Assembly: GCA_009733715.1 (NCBI GenBank)
Contig: WMKJ01000036.1
Span: 1-64,000 of the forward strand
Origin: Herpomyces periplanetae
Lineage: Eukaryota; Ascomycota; Laboulbeniomycetes; Herpomycetales; Herpomycetaceae
Direction: 5' to 3'
DNA: 64,000 nucleotides
Numbering within the stretch: the first letter of the stretch is position 1; each line of letters opens with the position of its first letter. The translations under genes and the position numbers were made by a program. Shown here piece after piece: positions 33,532 to 45,045 of the stretch. The notes below the pieces were generated by a model. It was not told the origin of the DNA. It saw only the letters and a program-made list of their open reading frames with translations, and did not search any database.

Positions 33532-35170
33532 TTCTTACTTTACCTAATGCGGATAAACGACTCGTATGATAACCTTTTACCTTATTTCCCATGTGTATGT
33601 GTGTGTCTGTGTATACATGTCCACAAGAGTACACACTCCTCCTGAATCCTCCCCTTCTATCTCTGTTTCATTACCTCAGTACTTCCCCAGTTTCTTCTCC
33701 TCACAAAATCTGTCTACTAGCGCATGCGCTAAGGTCTAATTCCACATGGACTACTCTCTTACATCTTATACTCACTCCCATGATAATTATTTGGTTAGTT
33801 CGTATGGAAACGTTTCCGTGTTGCCCGAACCCTTCACTTTTCTTCTTCCCAGGCAATCTGACCATCTTACTCTATTCTTGAAGCCGTCAACCTTAACTTG
33901 CCCAAAACTAGTTTCCAGGTGCAATTAAACCCTCATATCAAAACTTCTTCGGGGAATTTAGTACTGTATTTGTACAAGCTACCGACGTGTAGGTTATCAT
34001 ATTTTGTTAACCTGAGTGTTAATTGATTTTACGATACGCTCGCTCAAGCGTAAGTACTTCGTTAATACATCACATTGTTCCCTGCCCTCTTAATCTTGCG
34101 TTATTACTACTTGGTACTTTATTTTCTAATCGTTCTCTCTAACCTAAGTTAACAATGCTATTTTGCCCGTCTACTTCATCTCAAGGATTTACTTTACTTC
34201 TGATAAGCCAGCATCAATGTTTAACAATTGATTCGACGTTATTGGAATTCCGGTTATTTACTGATGAGACCAATTGATTTTGACAGTCTAGTGTATACCC
34301 ATTGCCGTGAGTTTAACTTAATCTCGGTAACGATATCATTATTGTATCCTGGCAATCCCAAATTTCTCTGAGCCATGTTTGCGTGAACCTTTTTGGTGTA
34401 GTTGGCTTGCCCTACTTGGATATGCAAGAATTGGCATCCAATTTTCGATTTTTCGAAGATTAAGCAGCCAAGTAAATTATTCATTTCAAAATGGTCAGGT
34501 TAAACTGCCAATTGCTATGTTACACTCAAGTTCATGAGAATGGTAAAAGGTTTTCACATACAATCCGTTATCTCTGTTTGACCAGGGTCGATTCTACATT
34601 AACACTTGTGGGCTATTTGAAAAATAATCCTTGGTTATCTTACAATGTGTTGTATTTACCATTTTTGAAATATTCTTGCAAATTCTGGCACTGGTTAACG
34701 TATTCGCGATCTCTCCATCACAAGGCTAGTCCAACGATAAGTCATTTGTTTGTACTAATTCTGAGCAATCTCCTAAATTTCAGATTTTTTCATCACTGAT
34801 ACGGCAAAGAACAAGATTTATCTTTTCATGCGATAACTACTAGGGCCAAACGTCAACCTCGTTGAATTTTCAAGGGATTGATCGAAATTCCCTACATCAT
34901 GGTCAAGACTCACTTTGAAGCAGCTAAGCGATTTGAATGGGGTAGAAGGATAGGTTTAGTCGACTATATAAAGTAGTCAATTGAGGTGCAAGGTCGTCTT
35001 TTGAACATTCATCTAACTTCCACCATCATTTAACCGCTTTGTCTAGGAGCAGTGCAAGCTGTGTGTGTGGAAGTGTTATCGTTCTTGATACAACGCAGGA
35101 ATTTTGTTTCAATTGTTAGTTGATTTTTCACAAGGCGGTGTGGTGGTTATTTCTTCATATCATTTTCTTA
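33532..35170. other. Long intergenic region upstream of peptide transporter
   Basis: 1.6 kb between two plus-strand genes. No gene supported. TG-rich and CT-rich patches at 33590-33700. A TATATAAA lies near the right end. A long regulated promoter would be usual for a nutrient transporter. Confidence 0.5.
34965..34972 (+). promoter_or_regulatory. TATA box of peptide transporter
   Basis: TATATAAA about 200 nt upstream of the start codon, centred in a small dyad (GACTA at 34962-34966, TAGTC at 34974-34978). Confidence 0.5.
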
Positions 35171-37102
35171 ATGGCCCGCAGCTTGGATTTGGGGTTGGTA
35201 GCTGCTACTACACCAGCTGTACCCTTAGAATGCGGTCATGATGAATGTACAAAAGGACGAGAATGCCAGCGGCCAAACGTGGGCGATAACAAGTGCGACG
35301 ATGTTAAATGCCATGATCTGAAGCGCGACATATGCCCTTCGTCTACTGGAACGGATGATGGGGATGACATCGAATGTGATATCAGTGAAGAAGATTTGAA
35401 AACGCTACCACATGTACCTGGTAAGATATCGTGGCAAGCGTACACTATCGCTTTCGTGGAATTTTGTGAACGGTTTTCCTTCGTTGGAACGGCGTCTGTG
35501 TTTGTCAATTTCATTCAACGAGCTTTGCCACCTGGATCGAAGACAGGAGCTCCACTTCATGGCATTGGCCAAGCGGGAGCTTTGAATATGGGACAACGGG
35601 CATCCACGGGTATACTTACATTTTTTTATGTTTTTATGGGAATTCTTCCAATTTTTGGAGCGTTTGTTGCAGATCAATACTGGGGGAGATTTCAAACCAT
35701 CATTATATCGATTGCCGTAGCAGTTGTTGGACATATTATCCTCATTGTGTCGGTACTTCCCCCAATATTAGTACATGGGAAAAAGTATTCACTTGGAGTA
35801 TTCTTAGTTGGACTTATCGTGTTGAGTGTTGGAACGGCCGGATTTAAATCGTGTATTGCTCCATTGATTGGAGACCAGTCCCGGGATAAACATATGAAAA
35901 TTGTGTATGTGAAAGGTCGCAAGTCTATTCTTGATCCTGCTTGCACAGTTTCGCGAATCTTCATGCATTTCTATTTCGTAATAGTTCTTGGAGCGTTTTT
36001 GGGACATCTGACCATGGTTTTTGCTGAAAAGTACGTTGGGTTTTGGCTGTCATTTACCATGCCAACCATTATGTTTTGCGTGTGCCCAATGGTTCTGTTT
36101 GCGTGCCGGAGTAAATATTATCTAGTTCCTCCGACGGGATCTATGATATATAAGTGCTTCTTACTTGTGAAAACTTCAATGAGAGGGCATTGGTCGTTTA
36201 ATCTTCGTCGAGTTATACGACATATGAAGAGTGAATATTTTTGGGATCTAGTTACACCGAGTAAAGTAGAGCACAAACCGGTATGGATGAATTTTGATGA
36301 TGCTTGGGTTGATCAGGTTCGTCGAGGCTTTAAGTCCTGTACGGTCTTTATATTTTATCCGTTTTACGATATCGCCCTATCACAAATGTATCACAACTTA
36401 ACCAGTCAGGCGGCAACTATGAGATTGAATAACTTACCAAACGATATAATGATCAGTGTCCACTCGATTGCGGTAGTGTTGTTGATAGCGCTAATGGATG
36501 GCTTAGTGTATCCATATCTGACTAGAAAACAAATTCGTTTTACTCCGGTTAGACGCATTGCGACTGGATTTTTCCTTGGATCTATATCTATGGTTTCTTC
36601 GTGTGTTCTTCAGTGGGCTATTTACCATTATGGAGAATGTGGCAAATATATGAATCAGTGTGTGCCAGATCGTCCAGCTCCCATATCGGTGTGGTTTCAA
36701 ACTATACCGATTTGCCTTGCAGCCATTAGTGAAGTATTCGTTGTGATATCCGGTATAGAGTACGCTTATACAAAAGCGCCTCATAATATGCGATCGGTGG
36801 TGTATTCCATTTTTCTGGTTAAATATGCTCTTACTAGTTTGCTTGTCCAGCCATTTTTGGTGTTATCTGAGGATCCTCTCTTAGTGTGGAACTACGGAAC
36901 TATATCAGTGATTTGTTTTGTAGGTGGAATACTATTTTACTGGACAAACCGAGATTTGGATAGGAATGAAGAGAAACTAAATGCTTTACCTGATGGTAAA
37001 GTAGCTGATTGCAGTGCATATGCACTGAAGAATGCGGATAAGGAGGGTCAAAGCTTGTTCGTGAAAGGAAACGTGCGTACGATGGAAGATTCCAAAGAAT
37101 AG
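35171..37102 (+). CDS. PTR2: Proton-coupled di/tripeptide transporter (PTR2/POT family)
   Basis: Twelve-span peptide-proton symporter of the plasma membrane. 643 aa from the first ATG at 35171, no intron. Seen: F-C-E-R-F-S-F-V-G in the first span, G-A-F-V-A-D-Q-Y-W-G-R-F (the POT signature), a long cytoplasmic loop between spans 6 and 7 with the aromatic F-D-D-A-W-V-D-Q-V-R-R-G, and a conserved F-Y-P-F-Y-D start to span 7. Odd: between the start and the first span lie about 65 residues with seven Cys in a patterned, charged stretch (C-x4-C-x5-C-x9-C-x4-C-x7-C, with one more Cys beyond). I do not know this from PTR2 proteins. The frame is open and hydrophobic for 50 nt further upstream, so an unseen 5' exon is possible. 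Confidence 0.9.
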   Translation: MARSLDLGLVAATTPAVPLECGHDECTKGRECQRPNVGDNKCDDVKCHDLKRDICPSSTGTDDGDDIECDISEEDLKTLPHVPGKISWQAYTIAFVEFCERFSFVGTASVFVNFIQRALPPGSKTGAPLHGIGQAGALNMGQRASTGILTFFYVFMGILPIFGAFVADQYWGRFQTIIISIAVAVVGHIILIVSVLPPILVHGKKYSLGVFLVGLIVLSVGTAGFKSCIAPLIGDQSRDKHMKIVYVKGRKSILDPACTVSRIFMHFYFVIVLGAFLGHLTMVFAEKYVGFWLSFTMPTIMFCVCPMVLFACRSKYYLVPPTGSMIYKCFLLVKTSMRGHWSFNLRRVIRHMKSEYFWDLVTPSKVEHKPVWMNFDDAWVDQVRRGFKSCTVFIFYPFYDIALSQMYHNLTSQAATMRLNNLPNDIMISVHSIAVVLLIALMDGLVYPYLTRKQIRFTPVRRIATGFFLGSISMVSSCVLQWAIYHYGECGKYMNQCVPDRPAPISVWFQTIPICLAAISEVFVVISGIEYAYTKAPHNMRSVVYSIFLVKYALTSLLVQPFLVLSEDPLLVWNYGTISVICFVGGILFYWTNRDLDRNEEKLNALPDGKVADCSAYALKNADKEGQSLFVKGNVRTMEDSKE

Positions 37103-37605
37103 AGCTGGCAAAAAAAGTAATAATGAATAAAATCTCTTTGACCGTTTAGTGACTAGTACGTATCTCTTGGTTAAGCCGAATTTCATTGCGATGAATTGTT
37201 TGTGTTGATGTTGACTGATCGAATTGGGCACTATTCTACAATGAGTTGATGATGGGGAGCGGCAGTCGGTACTTTATATGGAAAAATGTATACACATACA
37301 TACGCAGAATTTTAATCATTTACACAACAATACACAAAAACATGCGTGCATGCACAATTACACAAAGATCATCTTCATCCCCTTCTTTCTACCCTACCAC
37401 ACTGCCCCCCCTTCACTTTCATATGGAACCGTTTGGCGCATTCAGTGCGACAATTATACCCTCACCCATCCCACCGGATTTCCCCCTGATCAAGCAAAAC
37501 TACATGCGTGTGTGTACCTCTGTAGGTTCCAGGGTGCTTGAATTTTGATGGTTAATCATGGACTCGGCGTAGTTGCACGCTTCTTGTTGTAATATCTCAG
37601 TCAGT

Positions 37606-37610
<5 letters not shown>

Positions 37611-37640
<30 letters not shown>
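37611..37640. repeat. TG dinucleotide microsatellite
   Basis: Fifteen perfect TG units in the intergenic region. Confidence 0.97.
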
Positions 37641-37646
<6 letters not shown>

Positions 37647-38015
37647 CTAACTATCCAAGCGCTTTAATCACATTTTTTTTCACCTTTTCATTCTCTTTCT
37701 AAAAGTTTGTTAAGTATCGTGCCGTTATACGTTTACTGAAAATTATCTTATCCTTCACATATAGTATACACATGCCTACGCTCACATTTATATACCTATA
37801 CATTAATATTCAGTTGTACTTACACTCCCTACTTACAGGTATTGACGAGCCAAACGAGCATTGTGCCACGGAATTGTGAGTGAATGTGTGTATAGATGTC
37901 AGTACCAAATAGTCCATACACTTGAGCTAGCCCGGCAAAATTCAACACTGCAACGAAGTGCATCACCTGCTGGAATATTTAACGTCCGTTATCCCTAATC
38001 CTACCTTGTTATTAA

Positions 38016-38036
38016 CCCACCCCACCCCACCCCACC
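38016..38036. repeat. CCCAC pentanucleotide repeat
   Basis: About four tandem CCCAC units, C-rich on the plus strand, some 90 nt upstream of the orphan's start. Confidence 0.85.
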
Positions 38037-38076
38037 AAACAGAGGGTAGACATTGCTGTTATAAGGTGAAGAGTAA

Positions 38077-38107
38077 CAGCAGCAGCAGCAGCAACAGTAG
38101 CAGTAGT
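38077..38107. repeat. CAG-type trinucleotide repeat
   Basis: Imperfect CAG/CAA/TAG tract ending 20 nt before the ATG at 38127, so probably in the 5' leader. Confidence 0.85.
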
Positions 38108-38126
38108 GTAGTACTATTCTATTTTT

Positions 38127-40367
38127 ATGGAGGATTTGGTCAGATTTGATAGTCCACCGTTTGACTCTGGTTCAGATTGGAGTTCGAGTAGTGGATTTAC
38201 AACTTTACCAGATGAGATTACTACAACAACAAGCAGTACAGGCGGAGGTGCAGCAAACATTGCGAATAAAAGTGACAACAGATGGACACAAGAGATGACA
38301 ATGGATTCCGTTTCACTGCTTAAACTGAGATCATACGAAAATATACTTGTATGGGGAGCTGGAATTGGGGATAAAAAAAAGCGAAGGCGAACGTTTGGTA
38401 GTAGCTTTGGCTTTGAGATTTCTCGATCAACGGATTCGGGTCGAGTATTGTCACGTAATTCAGCCGGATTGATTAACCACGTTAACCAAAGTGATACGGT
38501 AACAATTGCTAATAACCGTAGCGGCGAAGGCAAAAGTAGAAATTCCGAAACTATGCTACTTAATTCCGAGGTGGAACTGGCATCTCAAAAGCGAATGGAA
38601 GCGCAAATCGAACAATTGGCTACCGAATTGAATCGTATGAAAACGAGAATACGCGAGCTTAAACGACGAAACAGTGAACTTGAAAAGCACGTTATCCCAT
38701 ATTTGATGCAGCAGGGTAAAGCTTGTTGGAATTATACAAAATCCTTTGGTAAATCTATCCGGGATTCCCGGGAAAATCTTCTGGCTAGGCTCAACGAAAT
38801 TCAGCTGGACATTGATCAAATGGGTAGTGAACGAATTATCCGAGAGAAAGGTTCAGGGTATTGCACACACGATTATATCGTTGATTCACCCTGGAATGGA
38901 ACGAGAAACGATCATATTCGATTTACTAGCTCCAAGGGAATGGTTAGTTCGTCAGGATCATCTCGTGCACGTCGAGTTAATGTTGGGTTTAGATCTTTTG
39001 CAAAAGATTCAAGTAACGGGCCAGAGGAGCATTGTAATACAACTGACAGTGGTGGTAATATATCAAGGAGATCCGGTGATGGTAAAGTTGGTCATGTTGT
39101 GAAAACAGTATGTAAAGCATCTGGATCAAGAGGAAAATCCCCATCGCTGTTATATAAAGTTAACTCGAAGCACCGTTCCAAGACTCTTTTACCAACATCG
39201 TCAGTTTTACCCTTGGACTGGACAACTACGGCTCATTGTTCACGCAAAAATTCCTTTGATATAACAATTGATAAGTCCAAGGGCGGATTAGACCAGCGAA
39301 ATCGAAATAATGATGGCAGAACGGGATTAACCGGGAATCGAATGATTAAATCATCCGCTTCAACGTCAAATTTGTCCTCTGTACTTCAAAACTCATCATC
39401 ACCCTTATGGACCAGTGAGTATAACGAGTCTGGAAAATCAATTACTTCTGAAGCTGTACAATGGACAAATGGTGGTGGTGATAAGGCCAAAGTGGCATCG
39501 TTACCGATAAATCCCCGCAATACAACGGGTAGTAAGGGCTATCAAACATTTCGTTCCCAACAGTCAAGCAGAGGGAGAGAAGGAGAACGAAGGAGAGGAA
39601 GAGGATCCAATTCACAATTTTGTCGCAAAAACCCTACCGGAGTTAACACTATTCGTCACGATGATTTACAGAATCCAGCCAGCGTTAGCGCAAATACCAA
39701 ATCGCAAACGGCCCATTTTGTGCGAAGCAAAGGGTGGAAAGCTCAGAGTAAATCAACGGCCGAAAAGCAATCCGATACTTTAACCGGGGGGGGATCAACA
39801 AAAAAGAAACGGAACAAGCAGTGGAATGGAACTCGACAATCTCAACGACGACAACGACAACGACAACACCAAATATCCCTTGATACCAGCTCTTCTGCTG
39901 CTGTTCAACAGGCTAAGGTGATACCACTTCCTCATACCAATTGTACTCGTTCGGCGGGAAATTCTACTCTGCATTTGCCGATAAATTCGCAAAAGGTTAA
40001 CTGTTTAACAACCCAAAATTATAATAATGATTCTCAGCTTGATCCCAATCGACAATCAGAAGCTAATTTAAACTTATCAAGGATCCCTCTGAGTAAATAC
40101 ACTTCTCTTGACAACGTTGACTTAGCACTTTATAGCGTGGAATCTCCTCTATTATTGACCAACTTGTTGCGCTGGAATTTTCTGTTGGGATTTCCCTTGT
40201 ATACCACTCTCTTCAATTCCCTTTTACTGGCACGCTCCGATATTTCTCGTTATACATGGCTCTGTGGGTTGCGCAACAATTGTCCAGCTCGGCGCATCTA
40301 CTTGCGTAAACAGATTTGGACATGGAGAATTCACTTCATTTCATCTTCATCATCGTCTCGTGGTTAA
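38127..40367 (+). CDS. Hypothetical Ser/Asn-rich coiled-coil protein
   Basis: A 746-aa open frame I cannot assign. Seen: an acidic, Ser/Thr-rich N terminus; one clear coiled coil at about residues 150-190 (L-A-T-E-L-N-R-M-K-T-R-I-R-E-L-K); a long basic Ser/Asn/Arg-rich, probably disordered middle with K-K-K-R-R-R and R-R-Q-R-Q-R-Q-R clusters; and near the C terminus a hydrophobic stretch (about residues 685-715, L-L-L-T-N-L-L-R-W-N-F-L-L-G-F-P-L) that could be a membrane hairpin. Relatedness unknown. Odd: overlapping frames from 40264 to 40575 stay open and hydrophobic, so the true 3' end may involve an intron or a frame break near 40250. Only the coiled coil, charge pattern and length support it being real. 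Confidence 0.6.
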   Translation: MEDLVRFDSPPFDSGSDWSSSSGFTTLPDEITTTTSSTGGGAANIANKSDNRWTQEMTMDSVSLLKLRSYENILVWGAGIGDKKKRRRTFGSSFGFEISRSTDSGRVLSRNSAGLINHVNQSDTVTIANNRSGEGKSRNSETMLLNSEVELASQKRMEAQIEQLATELNRMKTRIRELKRRNSELEKHVIPYLMQQGKACWNYTKSFGKSIRDSRENLLARLNEIQLDIDQMGSERIIREKGSGYCTHDYIVDSPWNGTRNDHIRFTSSKGMVSSSGSSRARRVNVGFRSFAKDSSNGPEEHCNTTDSGGNISRRSGDGKVGHVVKTVCKASGSRGKSPSLLYKVNSKHRSKTLLPTSSVLPLDWTTTAHCSRKNSFDITIDKSKGGLDQRNRNNDGRTGLTGNRMIKSSASTSNLSSVLQNSSSPLWTSEYNESGKSITSEAVQWTNGGGDKAKVASLPINPRNTTGSKGYQTFRSQQSSRGREGERRRGRGSNSQFCRKNPTGVNTIRHDDLQNPASVSANTKSQTAHFVRSKGWKAQSKSTAEKQSDTLTGGGSTKKKRNKQWNGTRQSQRRQRQRQHQISLDTSSSAAVQQAKVIPLPHTNCTRSAGNSTLHLPINSQKVNCLTTQNYNNDSQLDPNRQSEANLNLSRIPLSKYTSLDNVDLALYSVESPLLLTNLLRWNFLLGFPLYTTLFNSLLLARSDISRYTWLCGLRNNCPARRIYLRKQIWTWRIHFISSSSSSRG

Positions 40368-41071
40368 TCTTCTATTTCTGATACTTGAAACTCATGTTAA
40401 TCCTGTTAATTTGATTTTCGTTACATTACCATGCGACTTACTTAACAAACGGGCCATCTACTCCACTTCTTCTCCTGAGTTTATTCCTCCTCATGATCTT
40501 GTTAACTTCGTGTATACTATACCCACCTCCATCCTCTGTTTCGCATCTATCATCGTATTTGTTACTATCGCGTGATATGTCCTTGATGTCTTCCATTCCG
40601 TGGAAGTTGATTGTAGGTTGACGTATTCCCTTGTGAAGTATTTGGGGAGATATATTATTTTTACACGGCTTATGTAGTAAGGTTCTGACATGGTTGTTAA
40701 TTAACTTTGTAAATTAGTGCGTGCAACACTGTTAAATCTAGCTACATGCACGGTTAACTCAAGATTAAGTGCTCAAATTAGGTGAAAAGTCGCTGGAGGG
40801 CGGCAAGTGGTGGTAATACTAATTAAAACGATGGCACAGCATGGCAAACTAACAAAGGTGCGTAAAACGAATGAACTGACCAATATGCGTGCGTATGGAC
40901 GTATGCCCCGCATACACACACATATATATATAAAGAAAAAAAACTTTACCCCACAAAATAACTGCAAGTAAACATACAAGTCTTGTCAGAACTGGGGAAC
41001 CCCACCCGTTCTATTAGCGACCATGTTAATGAATCAATTCAGTCACATGTGCACTCTCTTTTTCTTTTGCC
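40368..41071. other. Convergent intergenic region, orphan / CWH43
   Basis: About 700 nt between two convergent 3' ends. The first 200 nt stay open in one frame and may still belong to the upstream gene. A short CACA/TATA tract lies at 40915-40932. No other feature seen. Confidence 0.45.
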
Positions 41072-44000
41072 TTAAGCGTAATAACGTGGTTCGTTAAAAA
41101 TATGATAAAAATGTCCCCGCTCTCCAGGTGGTAAAAATTTATCTGGAAACCGAAGAGCTGGAGGTACCAGTGTACGGGGTATTAAAGAATTAGATGTGTT
41201 AAATGATGATGGAGTCTGGGGTAGAGGAACTTGAAATTTGGCCACCTGTAATTCTGTATCCGTAATGGTCGATCGCGATACACGAGCGTAACCTGTACGT
41301 CGCAAGCCGCGGTAAAGAATGTACTGACACCATCGATCGTGATCACTGGGATCCACATCAAGCATATTCCCACTTAATGCACCAACATACGTATTATAAT
41401 TTGACTGATGAGGTCGAGTAACAAGATAAGACAAGAGAATAGCTGGCCTTGATGCATTACGTGCCATAAGCTCCGCCATATAATTGGCTTGAAGTCGTCG
41501 ATCTTCAACATCTTCCTCTTGACCCGAGTGAACCACAAAAATGTCAACAAGTGTATCGTATGCCATGATTGTTGCATGAATCGCTGGTGCCAATTCCCCA
41601 GCTGGTGATGGTAATAAATGGTGTGTACTATTGATAATGGGAAATCTAGACAACAAAGCTGCTCCCCATGTGTGTTTATTAGGTCCGGGACCATAGTCAA
41701 CGTACATTCCAAGTTTTGCTGCCAGATACTGTGTTGTATCTCTATTACCCGTAATGATTCTCTGTAAATCCGATTCCAGTAATCCTATGATGTCGACCTC
41801 AAGATCGCGAAGAAGATTTTCAATTCGTCGTTCAGATGTCCACATATTATTATCCAAGGAAAAATGAATAGTCCAAATTCCTGCCGTAATCAATCTTTCC
41901 GATCCATGGTAGGGTAAAGAGACTTGTGTAACTTCAGCAAAACGGTGCACAGTAACAACCAAGGCCAACATCTCAATTCCTGCCAGAATAATATAAAGGG
42001 CCCGAGTGAAATTGCTTCGCGATTTTTTTTCAACTTCAGCTTCAGCTTCTGCTTGGTCTTTACTTGGTGTAGCTGCAATCTCTTCTTCCTTAAACTCGCG
42101 AATTTCCTCCTCATTTAACAAATGTTTCATAATGATATGCTTGTGTTTATCCCAGCTATCCAAATGATTAGCATTAAATACACCAATTCGCAGCATAATC
42201 ATCATTAGCACCATAATCCAATCGGTTCGTTCCCGAAGTAAAAAACCCGCTGGTACAAATGCATACGCAACAGCCCACACATGCATTATCACTAAAACGT
42301 TATAAATGGCAAATGCCGTTCCAAAAGTACGTCCAACGGGATACGCTAAAGCGGACTGAATAACGATTGGTGTGGCACACATTACAAATGCTGCCAAAAT
42401 TAATCCACCTGCATATCCCAACCAATTCCGTTTCATCGTTAGTAAAATAGCTCCACACGATGCCGCTACATAAAACGCAAAATTCCGTGCAACATTATCC
42501 ATTAGGTATCCGCACAGCAGTCCCAATCCCATTACTATTAAGGTCACTGCTCCGTATGGAACCGCCTGAGGCCCATGAACAGGATACCCTTCCCATGTCC
42601 ATAGTATCATAGTGCTAGAGTCAGATAGTAAAAAGTGAAGAGCAAAGAAGATTGATGCTAACCCGATACTAGCACATAGACTATTACCCCCAATTAGCTT
42701 TGGATTTATCGGGTATCGCCGGGAACGTGGAACTGGAGAATATCGAGTCGCGCAGTACATAGCTATACACCCAAGAAGTAGACCAGATTTATTCCATCCG
42801 CCAATTGAGCTATTTAGAATGGGCCACATGGGATTGTTGGTGTAATTGAAGTATTTCAAAACGCTTGACAATAGCAGCCCCAGAGCAAAAGCATATGCTC
42901 GCAAGCTAAGGCGTAGCTTATCGAATCTGACTGTGTAAAGTGACGCTGTCCATATTAAGCAAAATACGGCCAAACCAAATGAAACAACAAACACTCGGTA
43001 AGCTGGTTTTTGAATTGTCCATGCAAGAAAAAAACTCGGGGTGATAAGCTGAATAGCATGGAGATAGCGTAGAACAAGCTTACGAACCTCACGGAAACAT
43101 AGCAAATACGGAGATACAGTTGATAGTATAAAAATTTCGTAACCAGAAATTCCCAATCTCCACAGGGGAAAATACCAAATTACCAAGCCCAAAGATGTGA
43201 GCATGGTCCACAGCATGTATGCAATATACGTTTCCGACAAAAGCTCAAGTAATAAACCGCTCAATCCCAAGATAGTATGACTCGTTACTACTTGCTTAAC
43301 CGATTTCTCGTGTGAGATAGCATCCTCTTTGATGAGTTGGGCATTCTTTTCTGTTCTAATTTGCGTTTCACGAGGCAGTCTCAGAGCAACGTTATCAACA
43401 AATATTGCCTACACTAGGAAAACATACGATTAAAACACTTACTTTGAATCCGCTGTGAGAGGTCGAACGATAATTTCAAGATTTCCCAAATCCAGTAAAG
43501 CAACAGCATCGAAAGCCACGTCTAACAGGACCAGTGACCATTCAAAAAATGCATAGACAGTGTACGCTTAATATAGGAATAACTTAGCATTAGTTGATCA
43601 TTCTCAGGAAATGCTGTGAATTAAAAGTACAATACTAACCTCCTGGGACACGGCGCGCCTTGTGCTGAATAAAAAAGTAAATAAGAGGAATAAACGTTGC
43701 AAAAAATATTGTTGCAAGTCGCTTCCGCCAGCGAAGAGCTACTTGATTAGTTGGGCCGTACATAATGCAAAATAGAGCCCAGGGTAATGTGGCTACCAAA
43801 TATAAAATCATGAATACATCATGCCAACGATGATTATCCGTTGAAGTAACATAAGTCCAGCCGCCGCACGAAAGAGTCCGAAGTAAACCAAAGAACGTCA
43901 ACGTATAGGTCGCAATAGGGTTAACATTTGAAGTCTTGAAAAAAAGATACCATAGAGCCACCAGAGCAAATCTCGGACCTTTCGGCAAACATCAATAAAT

Positions 44001-44642
44001 GATTCCACGGGTAGAAAAGTTTTTGAATGATTTTATGCGGGACCCAATATCGGGTAAACTATCTACTCATCTTACCAGAAGCAATAGCGATTAATATCTG
44101 GAAAATAGACCTTTCGGGATAACGATCACCGATTGTTGCCGACACGGAAGGAAACCATTCATGAGGATAACCCTTAGAGCAGATGTTGCGTTAAAACATT
44201 GGAAAAGGGTATGCATGAAGCGAGTGGATACGCACATAAAATTCATTCTGGACGATTTTCTCGTAATGACATAGTCTACCGAAAGGTTAAATCAAATGCT
44301 ATGTCACGGGCAGAAACCAAAGAGAATATTAGAGTAAGGTAATCTGTATAACATACACGCCGACGATTAAAGCACAGGTGAAAGCGGCTAGACAATCAAG
44401 TTTAAGATTATAAGGTCAGCGTAAACATTAGAACCTAAAGGTAGTTTAAATAATTTGGATAACTTACAAAGGGCGATGATTGTATGAGCCCAAGGAATCC
44501 AGTAACTGGAAAACTGCAATTGGTTCACAGGGAATGAAGGTGAAATTTTTAGTTCTACTATACACAAACATAAAATCAAGAGAAAAGTTAATACAGACAC
44601 GTATTAGCGACGTACCTGAACGAGAGAGGAAGAAGCAGGCAT
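41072..44642 (-). CDS. CWH43: Cwh43, GPI-anchor lipid remodelling protein
   Basis: Cwh43 replaces the diacylglycerol of GPI anchors with ceramide in the ER. Proposed exons: 44642-44616, 44513-44468, 44387-44357, 44275-44236, 44172-44076, 43978-43640, 43566-43443, then about 43379-41072, giving about 1003 aa. Junctions rebuild the PGAP2-like N domain: [53 protein letters not shown] and [10 protein letters not shown]. Next come many membrane spans, and finally a lumenal exonuclease/endonuclease/phosphatase-like domain ([29 protein letters not shown]). The last acceptor is uncertain: one at about 43412 gives the wrong phase, one at 43380 fits. The five small 5' exons make the N terminus easy to miss. 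Confidence 0.9.
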
Positions 44643-45045
44643 TGAAAAAAATCTCACGAACTTGTGATCATTAAACGCCCGAACTAAGGAAATTCGAATG
44701 CAAAAAAGAACATTAACAAACTCAAGAGAGACATGAGGGGGTGAAACTGGGCTTAAAAACATTTTCACGAGTCGTTTCTTCGCTCGTCTAACATCGTGCG
44801 GAGAATTCATTACATAAGCTTATAAAAACAAAGAGGAGGTGGTTTCTGAATTGGGACGCTCGGTAGGGGCTGAATAGGGCTGAAACCACAACTTCCAAAA
44901 CAGGTGGCCCCGTCCTCTTCTCCATCTCGTCTGTTCTTTCCTCTACGTTTTATTCTCCACATTTTTTCTCCTTCACCTTCAGCCCTGTACAGTTCTTTCC
45001 TTTTTCAGCCCATCTGTTCACTTCCCCTTTTTTTCCTTTATTACT
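44643..45045. promoter_or_regulatory. Divergent promoter, CWH43 / COG5
   Basis: 403 nt between two divergent start codons, both secretory-pathway genes. The COG5 side (about 44900-45040) is strongly pyrimidine-rich on the plus strand. No TATA box seen. Confidence 0.6.

Larger units (their letters stand above)
37103..38126. other. Intergenic with simple repeats
   Basis: About 1 kb between the peptide transporter and the coiled-coil orphan. It holds the TG, CCCAC and CAG tracts listed separately and no supported gene. Confidence 0.5.

Noticed and set aside
35236-35964. Minus-strand frames opposite the peptide transporter
   Set aside because: Antisense shadows; the plus strand has an unmistakable POT family protein.
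41374-42114. Minus-strand frames overlapping CWH43 in other registers
   Set aside because: Shadows of the CWH43 coding exon, no independent domain or start context.
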